From: Tatumella ptyseos ATCC 33301
GTDB taxonomy: Bacteria > Pseudomonadota > Gammaproteobacteria > Enterobacterales > Enterobacteriaceae
Reading direction: 5' to 3'
DNA length: 64,000 nt
Assembly (NCBI RefSeq): GCF_000735525.1
Contig: NZ_JMPR01000013.1
Location: forward strand, 16,312-80,311
The position numbers were made by a program, and so were the translations under genes. Each line of letters starts with the position of its first letter. Positions within the stretch are counted from its first letter, which is position 1. Below are positions 46,530-56,075 of this stretch, piece by piece. The notes below the pieces were generated by a model. The model did no database searches. It worked only from the letters and a program-made list of their open reading frames with translations, and was not told the origin of the DNA.

Positions 46530-46572
46530 TGAAGGCTCCCCTGCCGGTACAAGGCGGGGGAGTATTACGGGG

Positions 46573-47826
46573 TTACATCCGGTCCAGCCCAAGTTTTACT
46601 GCGGTGCCCAGTGTCGGTGCGAGCGGTAAACGGCTGTTCAGCGTCAGTTGCCATGCGTGGTAGATATCGGGTTTCCCGGACCAGACCACGGAAGAGGGTT
46701 TGTTTTGAGCATCCAGTTCGTGCCACCAGCTACCGTTTTTCTGATCTATCAGATAATTGGCAATATAATCCCACAATGTGCGATACCAGCGCTCATAGGT
46801 CAAATCCCCGGTACGCTTCAGCAGACTGGCGGCAGTGGAGCAACTCTCCGCCACCGTCCAGTGCAGACGGTTGTTGGTCACGGGTTTCTTATCCCAGTCA
46901 TGGGTATACACCAGGCCCGGCTGACCATCCACAAACCAGCCATACTTCAGGCCGGTTTCAAATAACCCTTTTGAATCTGCCAGCAACCACTCCGGTGTGT
47001 GTTCATTATTCCGCAACAACGCCGCTTCCAGGTGTAACAGCAGACGTGCCCACTCACAGGCGTGCCCCGGCGTGATCCCGTACGGACGGAAGTCATCGGT
47101 CGGTTTGTCTTTATTGTAGTCGTGCCATTCCTGCCAGTTTTCATCGAAATGTTCGGCAAGCAGATACTTATTCGATTTGGCGTGCTTATGAATAATATGG
47201 GTAACGATAGACAGTGCCCGCTGACGCCATTTACTTTCACCCGTCACATCGGCCAGTTGTACAAACATCTCGGTGGCGTGCATATTACTGTTGCCCCCGC
47301 GATAGGCCTCCGGATCTTTCCAGTCACGGGCGAAACTTTCCTGTAGCCGTCCTTCTTTGTCTGACCAGAAACGGTTATCCATAATATCTTTCGCTTCGTC
47401 CAGAAGCTCCTGCGCACCCTCAATATTGGCTAATGTGGCACTTAATGCAGCAAGGGTAACAAAAACATGCAGATAGGCCTGTTTCCGCCCGTCAGGTGAT
47501 TGCTCCGGGAGCCCGTCCAGCCAGCCGCCGAACTCTTTATCACGCAGCACACCACGTAAAGCATCGACCCCCCATTTGGCCAGATCTCCGGCTCCCGGCT
47601 CGCCCTGTAATGACGCGATGGAGAAACAGTGGGTCATCCTGGCGGTGAGCATGCTCTCCGGCTGTGCATCCGATGGCAGATTGCCATGGATATCCAGCGC
47701 ACCGAACCCGCCCTTAGGATGTTTTGAATTGCGGTAAAACGCCATCAGGCGACGGCTCTCTTTTTCCAGCCAGTCATGGTGATAAGGCATGCTCAGCCAG
47801 CTGTCAGTTAATTGTTTAAATAACAT
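46573..47826 (-). CDS. AGE-superfamily sugar isomerase/epimerase (mannose isomerase/YihS type)
   Basis: (alpha/alpha)6-barrel isomerase of 417 residues related to D-mannose isomerase and sulfoquinovose isomerase YihS. Family residues include ARMTHCFSIAS, YGGW-like FGGWLDG, EAYRGGNSNMHATEMF (His in NMH), GITPGHACEWARLLLH (His in PGH) and SWWHELDAQN; these histidines are catalytic in the family. No sulfoquinovose genes surround it, so mannose/fructose isomerisation is more likely. It lies 122 bases downstream of an SDR gene on the same strand. Confidence 0.88.
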   Translation of the reverse strand: MLFKQLTDSWLSMPYHHDWLEKESRRLMAFYRNSKHPKGGFGALDIHGNLPSDAQPESMLTARMTHCFSIASLQGEPGAGDLAKWGVDALRGVLRDKEFGGWLDGLPEQSPDGRKQAYLHVFVTLAALSATLANIEGAQELLDEAKDIMDNRFWSDKEGRLQESFARDWKDPEAYRGGNSNMHATEMFVQLADVTGESKWRQRALSIVTHIIHKHAKSNKYLLAEHFDENWQEWHDYNKDKPTDDFRPYGITPGHACEWARLLLHLEAALLRNNEHTPEWLLADSKGLFETGLKYGWFVDGQPGLVYTHDWDKKPVTNNRLHWTVAESCSTAASLLKRTGDLTYERWYRTLWDYIANYLIDQKNGSWWHELDAQNKPSSVVWSGKPDIYHAWQLTLNSRLPLAPTLGTAVKLGLDRM

Positions 47827-47948
47827 AGTATCCTCTGTATTCAGGGCGTCAGACCGCCGCCGGCAGGCTGCGGCAGTCCTTATAAAAACAACGTTATTCG
47901 ATGCGCAGGCAGCCGGGGGGCTGCGCTGCGCAGACAGGGGAGAGCGGC

Positions 47949-48824
47949 TTAGCCGCCGACCATGATACCGCCGTTAGGGTGCAGTACCTGGCCACTGATA
48001 AAGGAAGAATCAAGGCTTGCCAGGAATACATAGACCGGGCCAAGCTCAGAAGGCTGACCGGCACGGCCCATCGGGGTTTCATGGCCAAAGTCTTCCAGCA
48101 GATCCTTGTTATAGTCCCCGAGCGTCGCGGGTTGCAGCGGGGTCCACACCGGGCCTGGTGCCACAGCATTCACCCGGATCCCTTTCGCGGCGATCTGATT
48201 AGACAGTGCGCGGGTGAAACTGACAATCGCACCTTTGGTCGCCGTATAATCCAGCAGCATTTCCGGGCCGACATACGCATTGACGGAAGTAGTATTGATA
48301 ATGCTGTCATCTTCCTGCAGGTGAGGCAGGGCGGCTTTGGTCATGAAGAATACTGAGTGAATATTCACATCAAACGTATCCAGCCATTTTTCGTCGCTCA
48401 GGGTGGTAATATCTTCATTCGGATACTGAGTCCCGGCGTTATTCACCAGAATATTCAGTTTACCGAACTCTTTGACCACGCTATCGACCAGCTGGCGGCA
48501 GTTTTCCGCTTTACGCAGATCGACCGGATAAGTCACGCATTTACGGCCTTCCTTTTCCACCAGTTGTTGTGCAATTTTTGCATCCTGCGCTTCATCTTCA
48601 CTGTCAGGTAAATAGGTCAGGGCAATATCGGCACCTTCCCGGGCAAAATGCTGCACAACCGAACGTCCGATACCACTATCACCCCCGGTGACCAGGGCTA
48701 CTTTACCCGCCAGCTTTCCGCTGCCTTTATAGTCATCCCGTATAAAGACTGCTGCAGGCTTCAGCTTTTCATCGCTGCCGGGCAGAGTTTGTGACTGAGC
48801 ATGGATAGTTATCTTCTGAACCAT
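47949..48824 (-). CDS. short-chain dehydrogenase/reductase, YghA / general-stress type
   Basis: NAD(P)-dependent oxidoreductase of 291 residues with the N-terminal extension typical of YghA-like and Bacillus general stress SDRs. Cofactor motif TGGDSGIGR (about residues 46-54), NNAG (128-131) and the active-site Tyr and Lys in DYTATKGAI are present, with the C-terminal NGGIMVGG. ATG 48824 is preceded by GGAGGGAAAT. A sigma-S-like -10 element lies upstream, consistent with stress induction. Substrate unknown, probably small aldehydes or sugars. Confidence 0.92.
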   Translation of the reverse strand: MVQKITIHAQSQTLPGSDEKLKPAAVFIRDDYKGSGKLAGKVALVTGGDSGIGRSVVQHFAREGADIALTYLPDSEDEAQDAKIAQQLVEKEGRKCVTYPVDLRKAENCRQLVDSVVKEFGKLNILVNNAGTQYPNEDITTLSDEKWLDTFDVNIHSVFFMTKAALPHLQEDDSIINTTSVNAYVGPEMLLDYTATKGAIVSFTRALSNQIAAKGIRVNAVAPGPVWTPLQPATLGDYNKDLLEDFGHETPMGRAGQPSELGPVYVFLASLDSSFISGQVLHPNGGIMVGG

Positions 48825-49464
48825 ATTTCCCTCCGGTTATGTTAATCGAACGGTTAACAAAACGGCATTCCGAAGCCTGATGCCGCAGAAGTTTGTTAAC
48901 CGCACTCGTTAAACTTCAGAACGATTTAAGTATAGAAGGCGATACCCGGTTGTCGAATAACCAGCAGAAACCACTGTAATGTCGGCAGAAATGCAGAATA
49001 TTTGTCGGGAATATTAAGGTTAAAAATTAGTTATCTTATTGTTTTAAGTTATATTTTGAATGTTGTTTTGGCAGGGCGAGGCAGTGTATCCCGGCAGGTT
49101 TTCCCCCTGACAATTCAGTGACGGGAACAATATTTTCACTGATAGTAGCGTTCGGACGATAAATAATATATTCAGAAACAACTGCGGCAACGGAAGGTAT
49201 ATTCGTGGGCTGATACCGGTGTGACACGATATCTTCACTGGCCTCCGGAACGGTTATCCTGCCTGATACTGGTCATTTTCGCTATCGGTATTGAATGGTA
49301 ATGGCGGATGCTGCGGTAGGGTGCCTGATGAGCCCGGCATGCCGCTGACGGTCCTGTAGCGTAGTTTTGTCTTTGGCTGGCATCAGTCTGTCCTGATCCG
49401 ACCTTATCAGGCTCATCATTCAGAGAGATACTACTGACCGGATGATGACTGACGGGAGATAATT
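48825..49464. other. long AT-rich intergenic region, no accepted gene
   Basis: 640 bases. The left part holds the SDR promoter; the rest, including an AT-rich segment at 49000-49200, carries overlapping short frames on the minus strand (63-64 codons) that I do not accept as genes. Confidence 0.4.
48926..48936 (-). promoter_or_regulatory. sigma-S-like extended -10 element of the SDR gene
   Basis: On the minus strand TCTATACTTAA matches the extended sigma-S -10 consensus KCTAYACTTAA exactly. It lies about 100 bases upstream of the SDR start codon and points towards it. Confidence 0.6.
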
Positions 49465-50007
49465 ATGAAAAGTGCATTACTGGTGATTGATGTTCAGGAT
49501 TCTTTTTTACACCGTGATGACTGGTCAGACGCAGATTTTCCGGCATTTTCTGCCAGTATCTGCCGGTTGATTTCAGGCTGCGAAGCGCTGGAGATCCCCG
49601 TCGTGGATATATTTCATGTCAGTGAGGGACTGTTTGCTCCGGATTCCGGTTATGTGAAACGGATGTCCTTTTTACGTCATACTGCTGCGAAAACAGCACA
49701 TAAACACGTCCACAATGCTTTGGCTGACTCTTCGTTATCTGACTGGCTCATAGAGGAAGCTATCGGCCGGCTGATTATCTGTGGAATGCGGACAGAGCAA
49801 TGTTGCGAAACTACGGCCAGAGTCGCTCGCGATTCAGGATTTGAGGTACAGTTTGTCAGTGAAGCCACGCTAACCTTTGCGATGCAATGGCAGGGCCGTG
49901 AATATACAGCTGATGAAATCAGGCAGCACACCAGTATGGTACTGAATGGGCGCTTTGCCGATGTCTGTACGGTAGATGAATGCCTGCAACGGCAGGGACT
50001 GTGCTGA
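49465..50007 (+). CDS. isochorismatase-fold cysteine hydrolase
   Basis: Cysteine hydrolase of 180 residues with the family triad: Asp9 in LLVIDVQDSF, Lys80 in AHKHVHNAL, and Cys113 in GMRTEQCCETTAR. Members include nicotinamidase and N-carbamoylsarcosine amidase; the fold does not tell the substrate. ATG 49465 follows GGGAGATAATT. It is followed after 33 bases by a GlxA-type regulator, with which it probably forms an operon. Confidence 0.9.
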   Translation: MKSALLVIDVQDSFLHRDDWSDADFPAFSASICRLISGCEALEIPVVDIFHVSEGLFAPDSGYVKRMSFLRHTAAKTAHKHVHNALADSSLSDWLIEEAIGRLIICGMRTEQCCETTARVARDSGFEVQFVSEATLTFAMQWQGREYTADEIRQHTSMVLNGRFADVCTVDECLQRQGLC

Positions 50008-50040
50008 AATATTATTCCCCATGACGATAAGGTATTGCCT

Positions 50041-50973
50041 GTGACGATCCCGGTCTGGTTTTTAACGTTGCCCGGAGTGATGACGCTCGACATGGCCGGG
50101 CCGGCTGAAACACTCCGCCTGGCGTGCCGGGATGTAGCGTTATATTACACGGGGCCCGACGCGACAGTTTTCACCTCGACCCGGATGACTCTCAGTAATA
50201 TTCTACCCCTGCCGGAACGTCTGCCATCCGGCAGTATCCTGATCGTTCCCGGGCTCGAAAATTCGCAACATCAGCTGACTCTGCCAGCAGCGACGGAAGC
50301 CTGTCTGTGGTTGCGACATCAGCAGGCGGCAATCCACCGCGGGGAAATAACTCTGGTCTGTATTTGCGCCGGGGCATTACTGGCTGCCCGAGCTGGTTTA
50401 CTGGATGGGGTTTTGTGTACTACCCATCATCAGCTACTGGCGCGGCTGAGAGAAAGCGCACCGGCTGCACGTGTGCTGGATAACCGTATTTTTGTAGAGG
50501 ATGGCGGGATCTGGACCAGCGCAGGGATCACGACAGGGATTGATCTCTCTCTGCATCTGGTTAACCGGTTATTCGGTCCGCAAAAGGCACTGGATATCGC
50601 CCGGGAGATGGTGGTCTGGTTTCGCCGTTCCGGGAATGATCCGCAGCTTTCTCCCTGGTTACGCTATCGTAATCACCTGCATCCGGCGATCCATCGGGCT
50701 CAGGATCTTATCAGCCAGCACCCGGAGCAACACTGGTCACTGATGCAACTGGCGCAACGGGCCCATGTCAGCGGTCGTCACCTGACACGCTTGTTTCGTC
50801 AACATCTTGGGGTCACCGTTCATACCTATCAGCAACAGTTACAGGTTGCGGTGGCAGAGCAGCGCATTCAGCAAGGGGAAGGTATTGAGAAAGCAGCACT
50901 GGCCGCGGGATTTTCATCGGCCCGTCATTTCCGGCGTACGGCGTTACGCCTTAGCGCAGATAATCCCGGATAG
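50041..50973 (+). CDS. GlxA-type regulator: DJ-1/PfpI domain plus AraC HTH
   Basis: Transcription factor of 310 residues: an N-terminal glutamine-amidotransferase-like (DJ-1/PfpI) domain with the nucleophile-elbow ITLVCICAGALLAARAGLL, and a C-terminal AraC-type double HTH (LMQLAQRAHVSGRHLTRLFR and AALAAGFSSARHFRRTAL). GTG 50041 is chosen since AAGG lies at good distance; a TTG six bases earlier is the alternative. Follows the isochorismatase-like gene and may regulate it in response to an amide or nitrogen compound. Confidence 0.9.
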   Translation: MTIPVWFLTLPGVMTLDMAGPAETLRLACRDVALYYTGPDATVFTSTRMTLSNILPLPERLPSGSILIVPGLENSQHQLTLPAATEACLWLRHQQAAIHRGEITLVCICAGALLAARAGLLDGVLCTTHHQLLARLRESAPAARVLDNRIFVEDGGIWTSAGITTGIDLSLHLVNRLFGPQKALDIAREMVVWFRRSGNDPQLSPWLRYRNHLHPAIHRAQDLISQHPEQHWSLMQLAQRAHVSGRHLTRLFRQHLGVTVHTYQQQLQVAVAEQRIQQGEGIEKAALAAGFSSARHFRRTALRLSADNPG

Positions 50974-51085
50974 CGTCGTCCCCGGAAGACCGGGGGAGCT
51001 GTTTTCGCGTAGAGCGGTGACGAGGCAATTCAGCGCGGGACCTGCCTTGCGCTGATTTCCGGCTGCACATCTGCCGGTCAAAGGG

Positions 51086-51091
51086 TATACT
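51086..51091 (+). promoter_or_regulatory. candidate -10 box of glyQS
   Basis: TATACT in GGGTATACTACG, about 45 bases before the glyQ start. The -35 region is poorly matched. Confidence 0.4.
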
Positions 51092-51136
51092 ACGACCCAC
51101 TTTTTTTCATCCGGCCAAATAGTGTGCGAACTCAAC

Positions 51137-52048
51137 ATGCAAAAGTTTGATACCAAGACCTTTCAGGGCCTGATCCTGACCTTGCAGGATTACTGGGCGC
51201 AACAAGGCTGCACCATTGTTCAGCCTCTGGATATGGAAGTCGGTGCGGGTACCTCGCATCCCATGACCTGTCTGCGTGCTCTGGGGCCAGAACCCATTGC
51301 GACGGCGTATGTGCAGCCTTCACGTCGTCCGACGGACGGACGTTACGGCGAGAACCCTAACCGTCTGCAACACTACTATCAGTTCCAGGTGATGATTAAA
51401 CCGTCTCCGGAAAATATGCAGGAACTGTACCTCGGCTCGTTACAGGCACTGGGCATTGACCCTGGCGTGCATGATATCCGCTTTGTGGAAGATAACTGGG
51501 AAAACCCGACACTGGGTGCCTGGGGACTGGGCTGGGAAGTGTGGCTGAACGGCATGGAAGTGACACAGTTCACCTATTTCCAGCAGGTCGGTGGTCTTGA
51601 GTGTAAACCGGTGACCGGTGAAATCACCTACGGTCTGGAACGTCTGGCGATGTACATTCAGGGTGTTGACAGTGTCTACGACCTGGTCTGGAGTGATGGC
51701 GCGCTCGGTAAAACGACCTATGGCGATGTGTTCCACCAGAATGAAGTGGAACAGTCGACCTATAACTTTGAGTACGCTGATGTGCCTTTCCTGTTCAGCT
51801 GCTTTGAACAGTATGAGAAAGAAGCTCAGACCTTACTGGCGCTGGAAAAACCGCTTCCTCTGCCAGCCTACGAACGTATTCTGAAAGCTGCGCACAGTTT
51901 TAACCTGCTGGATGCACGCAAAGCCATCTCTGTCACAGAGCGTCAGCGTTATATCCTGCGCATTCGTACCCTGACCAAAGCCGTGGCTGAGGCCTATTAT
52001 GCTTCCCGTGAAGCCCTGGGCTTCCCGATGTGCAATAACAACAAATAA
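51137..52048 (+). CDS. glyQ: glycyl-tRNA synthetase alpha subunit
   Basis: Catalytic alpha chain of the bacterial alpha2-beta2 glycyl-tRNA synthetase, 303 residues, exactly as in E. coli, with near-identical sequence: [19 protein letters not shown] at the start and [20 protein letters not shown] in the class II core. I use ATG 51137; a GTG 15 bases earlier is in frame but extends beyond the conserved start. glyS follows after nine bases. Confidence 0.98.
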   Translation: MQKFDTKTFQGLILTLQDYWAQQGCTIVQPLDMEVGAGTSHPMTCLRALGPEPIATAYVQPSRRPTDGRYGENPNRLQHYYQFQVMIKPSPENMQELYLGSLQALGIDPGVHDIRFVEDNWENPTLGAWGLGWEVWLNGMEVTQFTYFQQVGGLECKPVTGEITYGLERLAMYIQGVDSVYDLVWSDGALGKTTYGDVFHQNEVEQSTYNFEYADVPFLFSCFEQYEKEAQTLLALEKPLPLPAYERILKAAHSFNLLDARKAISVTERQRYILRIRTLTKAVAEAYYASREALGFPMCNNNK

Positions 52049-52057
52049 GAGGCAGCG

Positions 52058-54127
52058 ATGACAGAAAAAACCTTTCTGGTGGAAATCGGCACCGAAGAGC
52101 TGCCACCAAAAGCCTTACGTCAGCTGGCGGAATCTTTTGCCACACAACTGACGGCTGAACTGGATAGCGCAGGGCTGGCACACGGTGCTGTGGAGTGGTT
52201 TGCTGCTCCGCGCCGTCTGGCCGTCAAAGTTGCGGCGTTAAGTGCGGCACAGGCCGATCGTGAAGTTGAAAAACGCGGCCCGGCTATTCAGGCTGCCTTT
52301 GATGCGGAAGGTAAACCGACCAAAGCGGCCGAAGGCTGGGCGCGCGGTAATGGTATTACGGTCGATCAGGCCGAACGACTGAAAACCGATAAAGGCGAAT
52401 GGCTGCTTTACCGTGCGGCGGTGAAAGGCGAGAGCGCGGTTTCTCTGTTGCCTGGCATGGTTGCCGGTGTGCTGAGTAAATTACCGGTGCCTAAGCTGAT
52501 GCGCTGGGCAGACAGTGATGTGCAATTTGTTCGCCCGGTTCATACCGTGACACTGTTGCTGGGCGATGAAGTGGTCCCGGCGACGATCCTTGGCGTACCG
52601 TCAGATCGTATCATCCGCGGTCACCGTTTTATGGGTGAGTCTGAATTCAGTATCGGGAGTGCGGATCAGTATCCGCAGATCCTGCTGGAACGCGGTAAAG
52701 TGATGGCCGACTATGATGCCCGTAAAGCCGCTATCAAGGCCGGTGCAGAAGCCGCGGCGGAAAAGCTGGGTGGCACGGCAGACCTGAATGACAGCCTGCT
52801 TGAAGAAGTGACGTCTCTGGTCGAATGGCCGGTGGTTCTGACCGCGACCTTCGAAGAAAAATTCCTGGCAGTGCCGGCGGAAGCCCTGGTGTACACCATG
52901 AAGGGGGATCAGAAATATTTCCCTGTCTATGGTGCTGACGGTCAGTTACTGCCTAATTTTATTTTCGTGACCAATATTGAGTCGTCTGATCCTCAGCAGA
53001 TCATTTCCGGCAACGAAAAAGTGGTTCGTCCGCGCCTGGCCGATGCGGAATTTTTCTTTAACAGCGACCGTAAGCAGCGTCTGGAAGACCAGTTACCCCG
53101 TCTGGAAAGCGTACTGTTCCAGAAACAGCTGGGGACCCTGCGTGATAAGACAGATCGTATTCAGGCGCTTGCCGGCTGGATTGCTGCGAAAATCGGGGCG
53201 GACGTCAGTCATGCGACCCGTGCTGGCCTGCTATCGAAATGTGACCTGATGACCAACATGGTCTTTGAATTCACCGATACCCAGGGTGTGATGGGCATGC
53301 ACTATGCACGCCATGACGGTGAAGCTGAAGATGTCGCTCTGGCGCTGAATGAGCAATATCAGCCACGTTTCTCCGGGGATGAGTTACCACAGGGGCTGGT
53401 TTCCTGTGCGTTGGCGATTGCCGACAAGATGGATACCCTGGCCGGTATTTTCGGTATTGGTCAGCATCCTAAAGGGGATAAAGACCCGTTTGCTCTGCGT
53501 CGTGCAGCGCTGGGTGTGCTGCGTATTATTGTCGGGAAAAACCTGCCATTAGACCTGCAGACACTGACAGAAGAAGCGGTACGTTTGTACGGCGATAAGC
53601 TGACGAATGCTAACGTGGTGGATGACGTGATCGACTTTATGCTGGGTCGTTTCCGCACCTGGTATCAGGAAGAAGGTCACAGTGTTGATACACTGCAAGC
53701 GGTACTGGCGCGTCGTCCAACCCGTCCGGCAGACTTTGATGCCCGTATGCGTGCTGTATCGCATTTCCGTACTCTTGAGCAGTCTGCGGCTCTGGCGGCA
53801 GCGAATAAGCGTGTCTCTAATATCCTGGCAAAATCGGATGAGCCGCTGAACGATAGCGTACAGGCCTCACTGCTGAAAGAGAATGCCGAGATCACTCTGG
53901 CGACCTATGTCAGCGCGCTGACCAGCAAACTGCAGCCTTACTTTGCAGAAGGCCGTTATCAGGAAGCCCTGATCGAGCTGGCTCAATTGCGTGAAGCCGT
54001 GGATAACTTCTTCAGTGAAGTGATGGTGAATGCTGAAGAGAAAGACGTGCGGATTAACCGTCTGACGTTACTGGCGAAGTTACGTGATCTGTTCCTGCAG
54101 GTGGCGGATATCTCCCTGTTACAGTAA
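52058..54127 (+). CDS. glyS: glycyl-tRNA synthetase beta subunit
   Basis: Beta chain of glycyl-tRNA synthetase, 689 residues as in E. coli, carrying tRNA-binding and HD-like domains. N-terminal [19 protein letters not shown] and the central [12 protein letters not shown]-like [15 protein letters not shown] and [11 protein letters not shown] are conserved; the C-terminal anticodon-binding segment ends in LADLRDLF-type [18 protein letters not shown]. Ribosome binding site GAGGCAGCG. Ends in a strong terminator. Confidence 0.98.
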   Translation: MTEKTFLVEIGTEELPPKALRQLAESFATQLTAELDSAGLAHGAVEWFAAPRRLAVKVAALSAAQADREVEKRGPAIQAAFDAEGKPTKAAEGWARGNGITVDQAERLKTDKGEWLLYRAAVKGESAVSLLPGMVAGVLSKLPVPKLMRWADSDVQFVRPVHTVTLLLGDEVVPATILGVPSDRIIRGHRFMGESEFSIGSADQYPQILLERGKVMADYDARKAAIKAGAEAAAEKLGGTADLNDSLLEEVTSLVEWPVVLTATFEEKFLAVPAEALVYTMKGDQKYFPVYGADGQLLPNFIFVTNIESSDPQQIISGNEKVVRPRLADAEFFFNSDRKQRLEDQLPRLESVLFQKQLGTLRDKTDRIQALAGWIAAKIGADVSHATRAGLLSKCDLMTNMVFEFTDTQGVMGMHYARHDGEAEDVALALNEQYQPRFSGDELPQGLVSCALAIADKMDTLAGIFGIGQHPKGDKDPFALRRAALGVLRIIVGKNLPLDLQTLTEEAVRLYGDKLTNANVVDDVIDFMLGRFRTWYQEEGHSVDTLQAVLARRPTRPADFDARMRAVSHFRTLEQSAALAAANKRVSNILAKSDEPLNDSVQASLLKENAEITLATYVSALTSKLQPYFAEGRYQEALIELAQLREAVDNFFSEVMVNAEEKDVRINRLTLLAKLRDLFLQVADISLLQ

Positions 54128-54150
54128 GTCTTAACTGCGAAATACGACAA

Positions 54151-54175
54151 AGCGAGCCTCCGGCTCGCTTTTTTT
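54151..54175 (+). terminator. Rho-independent terminator of glyQS
   Basis: Perfect 8-bp stem AGCGAGCC/GGCTCGCT with a TCC loop followed by a run of T, 23 bases after the glyS stop. Confidence 0.92.
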
Positions 54176-54275
54176 ACGCCGTATTTCCGCCCGTACGGCT
54201 AACACCCAGCCAGGTTTGTATGCTAAATACAGTCAATCTTCTTACCGAAAAGCACCCATCTGCGGAACAGATCCT

Positions 54276-55115
54276 ATGAACACTCTTCCCAAGCCCTCTG
54301 ACTCCGACATCCTTTCAGCGCAGGGGCTGAGACGCCATCCGGTCCGGACCCGGGACGCTATTCAGCAGAGTGCCGACCCGGCGGCACAGGAGGATATTCT
54401 GGCGGAAGAAGTTCCCGTGGCCCTGGTGTATAACGGCATTTCTCATGTGGTAATGATGGCCTCCCCCCTGGATCTGCAGGCGTTCGCGCTGGGTTTTTCC
54501 TTGTCTGAAGGCATTATTTCGACGCCCGCCGACATCTACGGTATGGACGTGGTCCCGGTGTGTGAGGGGATTGAAATACAGATAGAATTGTCTGCCCGCC
54601 GCTTTATGGCGCTGAAAGAACAGCGCAGAGCTATGGCCGGGCGAACAGGCTGCGGAGTCTGCGGTGTGGAGCAATTACAACACATCGGTAAGCCGGTACC
54701 GCCCTTACCGTTTACGCAGCGCTTTGATTTACAAAACCTGGATCGCGGGCTGGCACAATTGTCAGAATTTCAGCCGATCGGCCAGCAGACGGGGTGTACC
54801 CATGTGGCAGCCTGGATGAACGAAGATGGCTCACTGATACAGGGATGTGAGGATATCGGGCGGCATGTGGCACTGGATAAACTGCTGGGGTATCGCAGCC
54901 AGCGGCAGTGGCATCACGGCGCGGTCATTGTTTCCAGTCGGGCCAGTTATGAGATGGTACAGAAAACAGCGATGTGTGGTGCCGAACTGCTTTTCGCTGT
55001 GTCTGCGGCCACGACACTGGCCGTCGATGTGGCCGAACGCTGTGGACTGACCCTGGTGGGATTCAGTAAGCCCGGACGGGCCACCGTCTATACCCATCCG
55101 CAACGTCTGTATTAG
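54276..55115 (+). CDS. fdhD: formate dehydrogenase accessory sulfurtransferase
   Basis: FdhD transfers sulphur from IscS to the Mo-bisMGD cofactor of formate dehydrogenases; 279 residues (277 in E. coli). The two essential cysteines lie in [13 protein letters not shown]; other landmarks are [20 protein letters not shown] and [19 protein letters not shown] 54276 is used; an upstream ATG at 54216 adds 20 unconserved residues. The last four bases overlap the end of the convergent DeoR gene. No formate dehydrogenase gene lies in the window. Confidence 0.96.
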   Translation: MNTLPKPSDSDILSAQGLRRHPVRTRDAIQQSADPAAQEDILAEEVPVALVYNGISHVVMMASPLDLQAFALGFSLSEGIISTPADIYGMDVVPVCEGIEIQIELSARRFMALKEQRRAMAGRTGCGVCGVEQLQHIGKPVPPLPFTQRFDLQNLDRGLAQLSEFQPIGQQTGCTHVAAWMNEDGSLIQGCEDIGRHVALDKLLGYRSQRQWHHGAVIVSSRASYEMVQKTAMCGAELLFAVSAATTLAVDVAERCGLTLVGFSKPGRATVYTHPQRLY

Positions 55116-55888
55116 GCACAAATGATCTGGTGCAGCGAACGGGTCAGTGCCTGCCACACCGGGCTGTCTCCGGCGGCCTGATCAGAAATCAGCAGATGGA
55201 TCTCCTCCGGACGGGCATAACAATAGCGGCTGGTGATCCCCAGTTTACTGTGGTCAGCCAGCAGGATCAGTTGTCTGGCCTGACGGGTCATCGCGGTAGC
55301 TATCGCGGCTTCTTCCGGCGAAAAGCTGCTGGCCCCGTTGGTGGGATCCACGCCGACCGGTGACAGCAGTGCCACATCGGCCTGATAACGGTGGATCTCA
55401 TTGATGGTATTCCCGCCCCGGGTTTGCTGTGTCCCGGCCGACATTGTGCCTCCAAGCAGTATCACCTCATGGTCCAGCTGGCTTTCATTCTCTGTGGCAG
55501 TCAGCGCCAGTGCTGCCTGCAGACTGTTGGTAATAATGGTCAGGCCTGACATGGTTCTCAGTTCCTGAGCCAGCAGGGTGGTGGTACTGCCGGAGTCCAG
55601 AAACAGGGTTTGTCCGGCATGTAATTGCTGTACCGCACAACGGGCAATACTGCGTTTTTCTTTTTCCCGTGCGGCATAGCGAAGAGTCAGCGGGGGTTCG
55701 GCCGGCGCATCAATAGCGACGATACCGCCATGCACTCTGCGGGCGATCCCTTGTTCTTCCAGCGCGATAATATCCCGTCGGGCGGTTTCGCGGGAAACTC
55801 CCAGTTCTTTTATGATGCGCTCAGTACTGACCTGATGATGGGTACTGATTAATGAACGAATTCGGTGTAATCGCGTTTCCTGCAACAT
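55112..55888 (-). CDS. DeoR-family transcriptional regulator
   Basis: Repressor of 258 residues. N-terminal winged helix at about residues 6-57 ([34 protein letters not shown]) and a C-terminal phosphosugar-isomerase-like sensor ([32 protein letters not shown]). DeoR regulators usually sense a phosphorylated metabolite. It is divergent from a class III aminotransferase 187 bases away, which is the likely target, and converges on fdhD with a 4-base overlap of the two coding ends. Confidence 0.9.
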   Translation of the reverse strand: MLQETRLHRIRSLISTHHQVSTERIIKELGVSRETARRDIIALEEQGIARRVHGGIVAIDAPAEPPLTLRYAAREKEKRSIARCAVQQLHAGQTLFLDSGSTTTLLAQELRTMSGLTIITNSLQAALALTATENESQLDHEVILLGGTMSAGTQQTRGGNTINEIHRYQADVALLSPVGVDPTNGASSFSPEEAAIATAMTRQARQLILLADHSKLGITSRYCYARPEEIHLLISDQAAGDSPVWQALTRSLHQIICA

Positions 55889-55950
55889 AAAACATCCTCA
55901 ATAAAACCGGGGTCGGATAATACCAGTTGTTCCAGTGTAGCGCAGCCTGC

Positions 55951-55988
55951 ACACCTTTGGTGTGTATTTTTTTGTGTTTGTGTATTTT
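55951..55988. promoter_or_regulatory. operator-like repeats between the DeoR gene and the aminotransferase
   Basis: Perfect inverted repeat ACACC-TTT-GGTGT at 55951-55963, followed by two direct copies of TGTGTATTTT (55961-55970 and 55979-55988). TG-rich direct repeats are common among DeoR-family operators. Sits in the divergent gap. Confidence 0.45.
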
Positions 55989-56075
55989 GTTGCATTTTTC
56001 TGAAAATCAGCCATGATGGAGTTATCGAGATTTCATTTATCCGTATTCCCGCTGATTATTGTGACAGGAGTTTTT

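Noticed and set aside
49036-49238. Two overlapping minus-strand frames of 63 and 64 codons
   Set aside because: They occupy the same bases in different frames, the sequence is AT-rich, and no motif supports either, although a small peptide cannot be ruled out.
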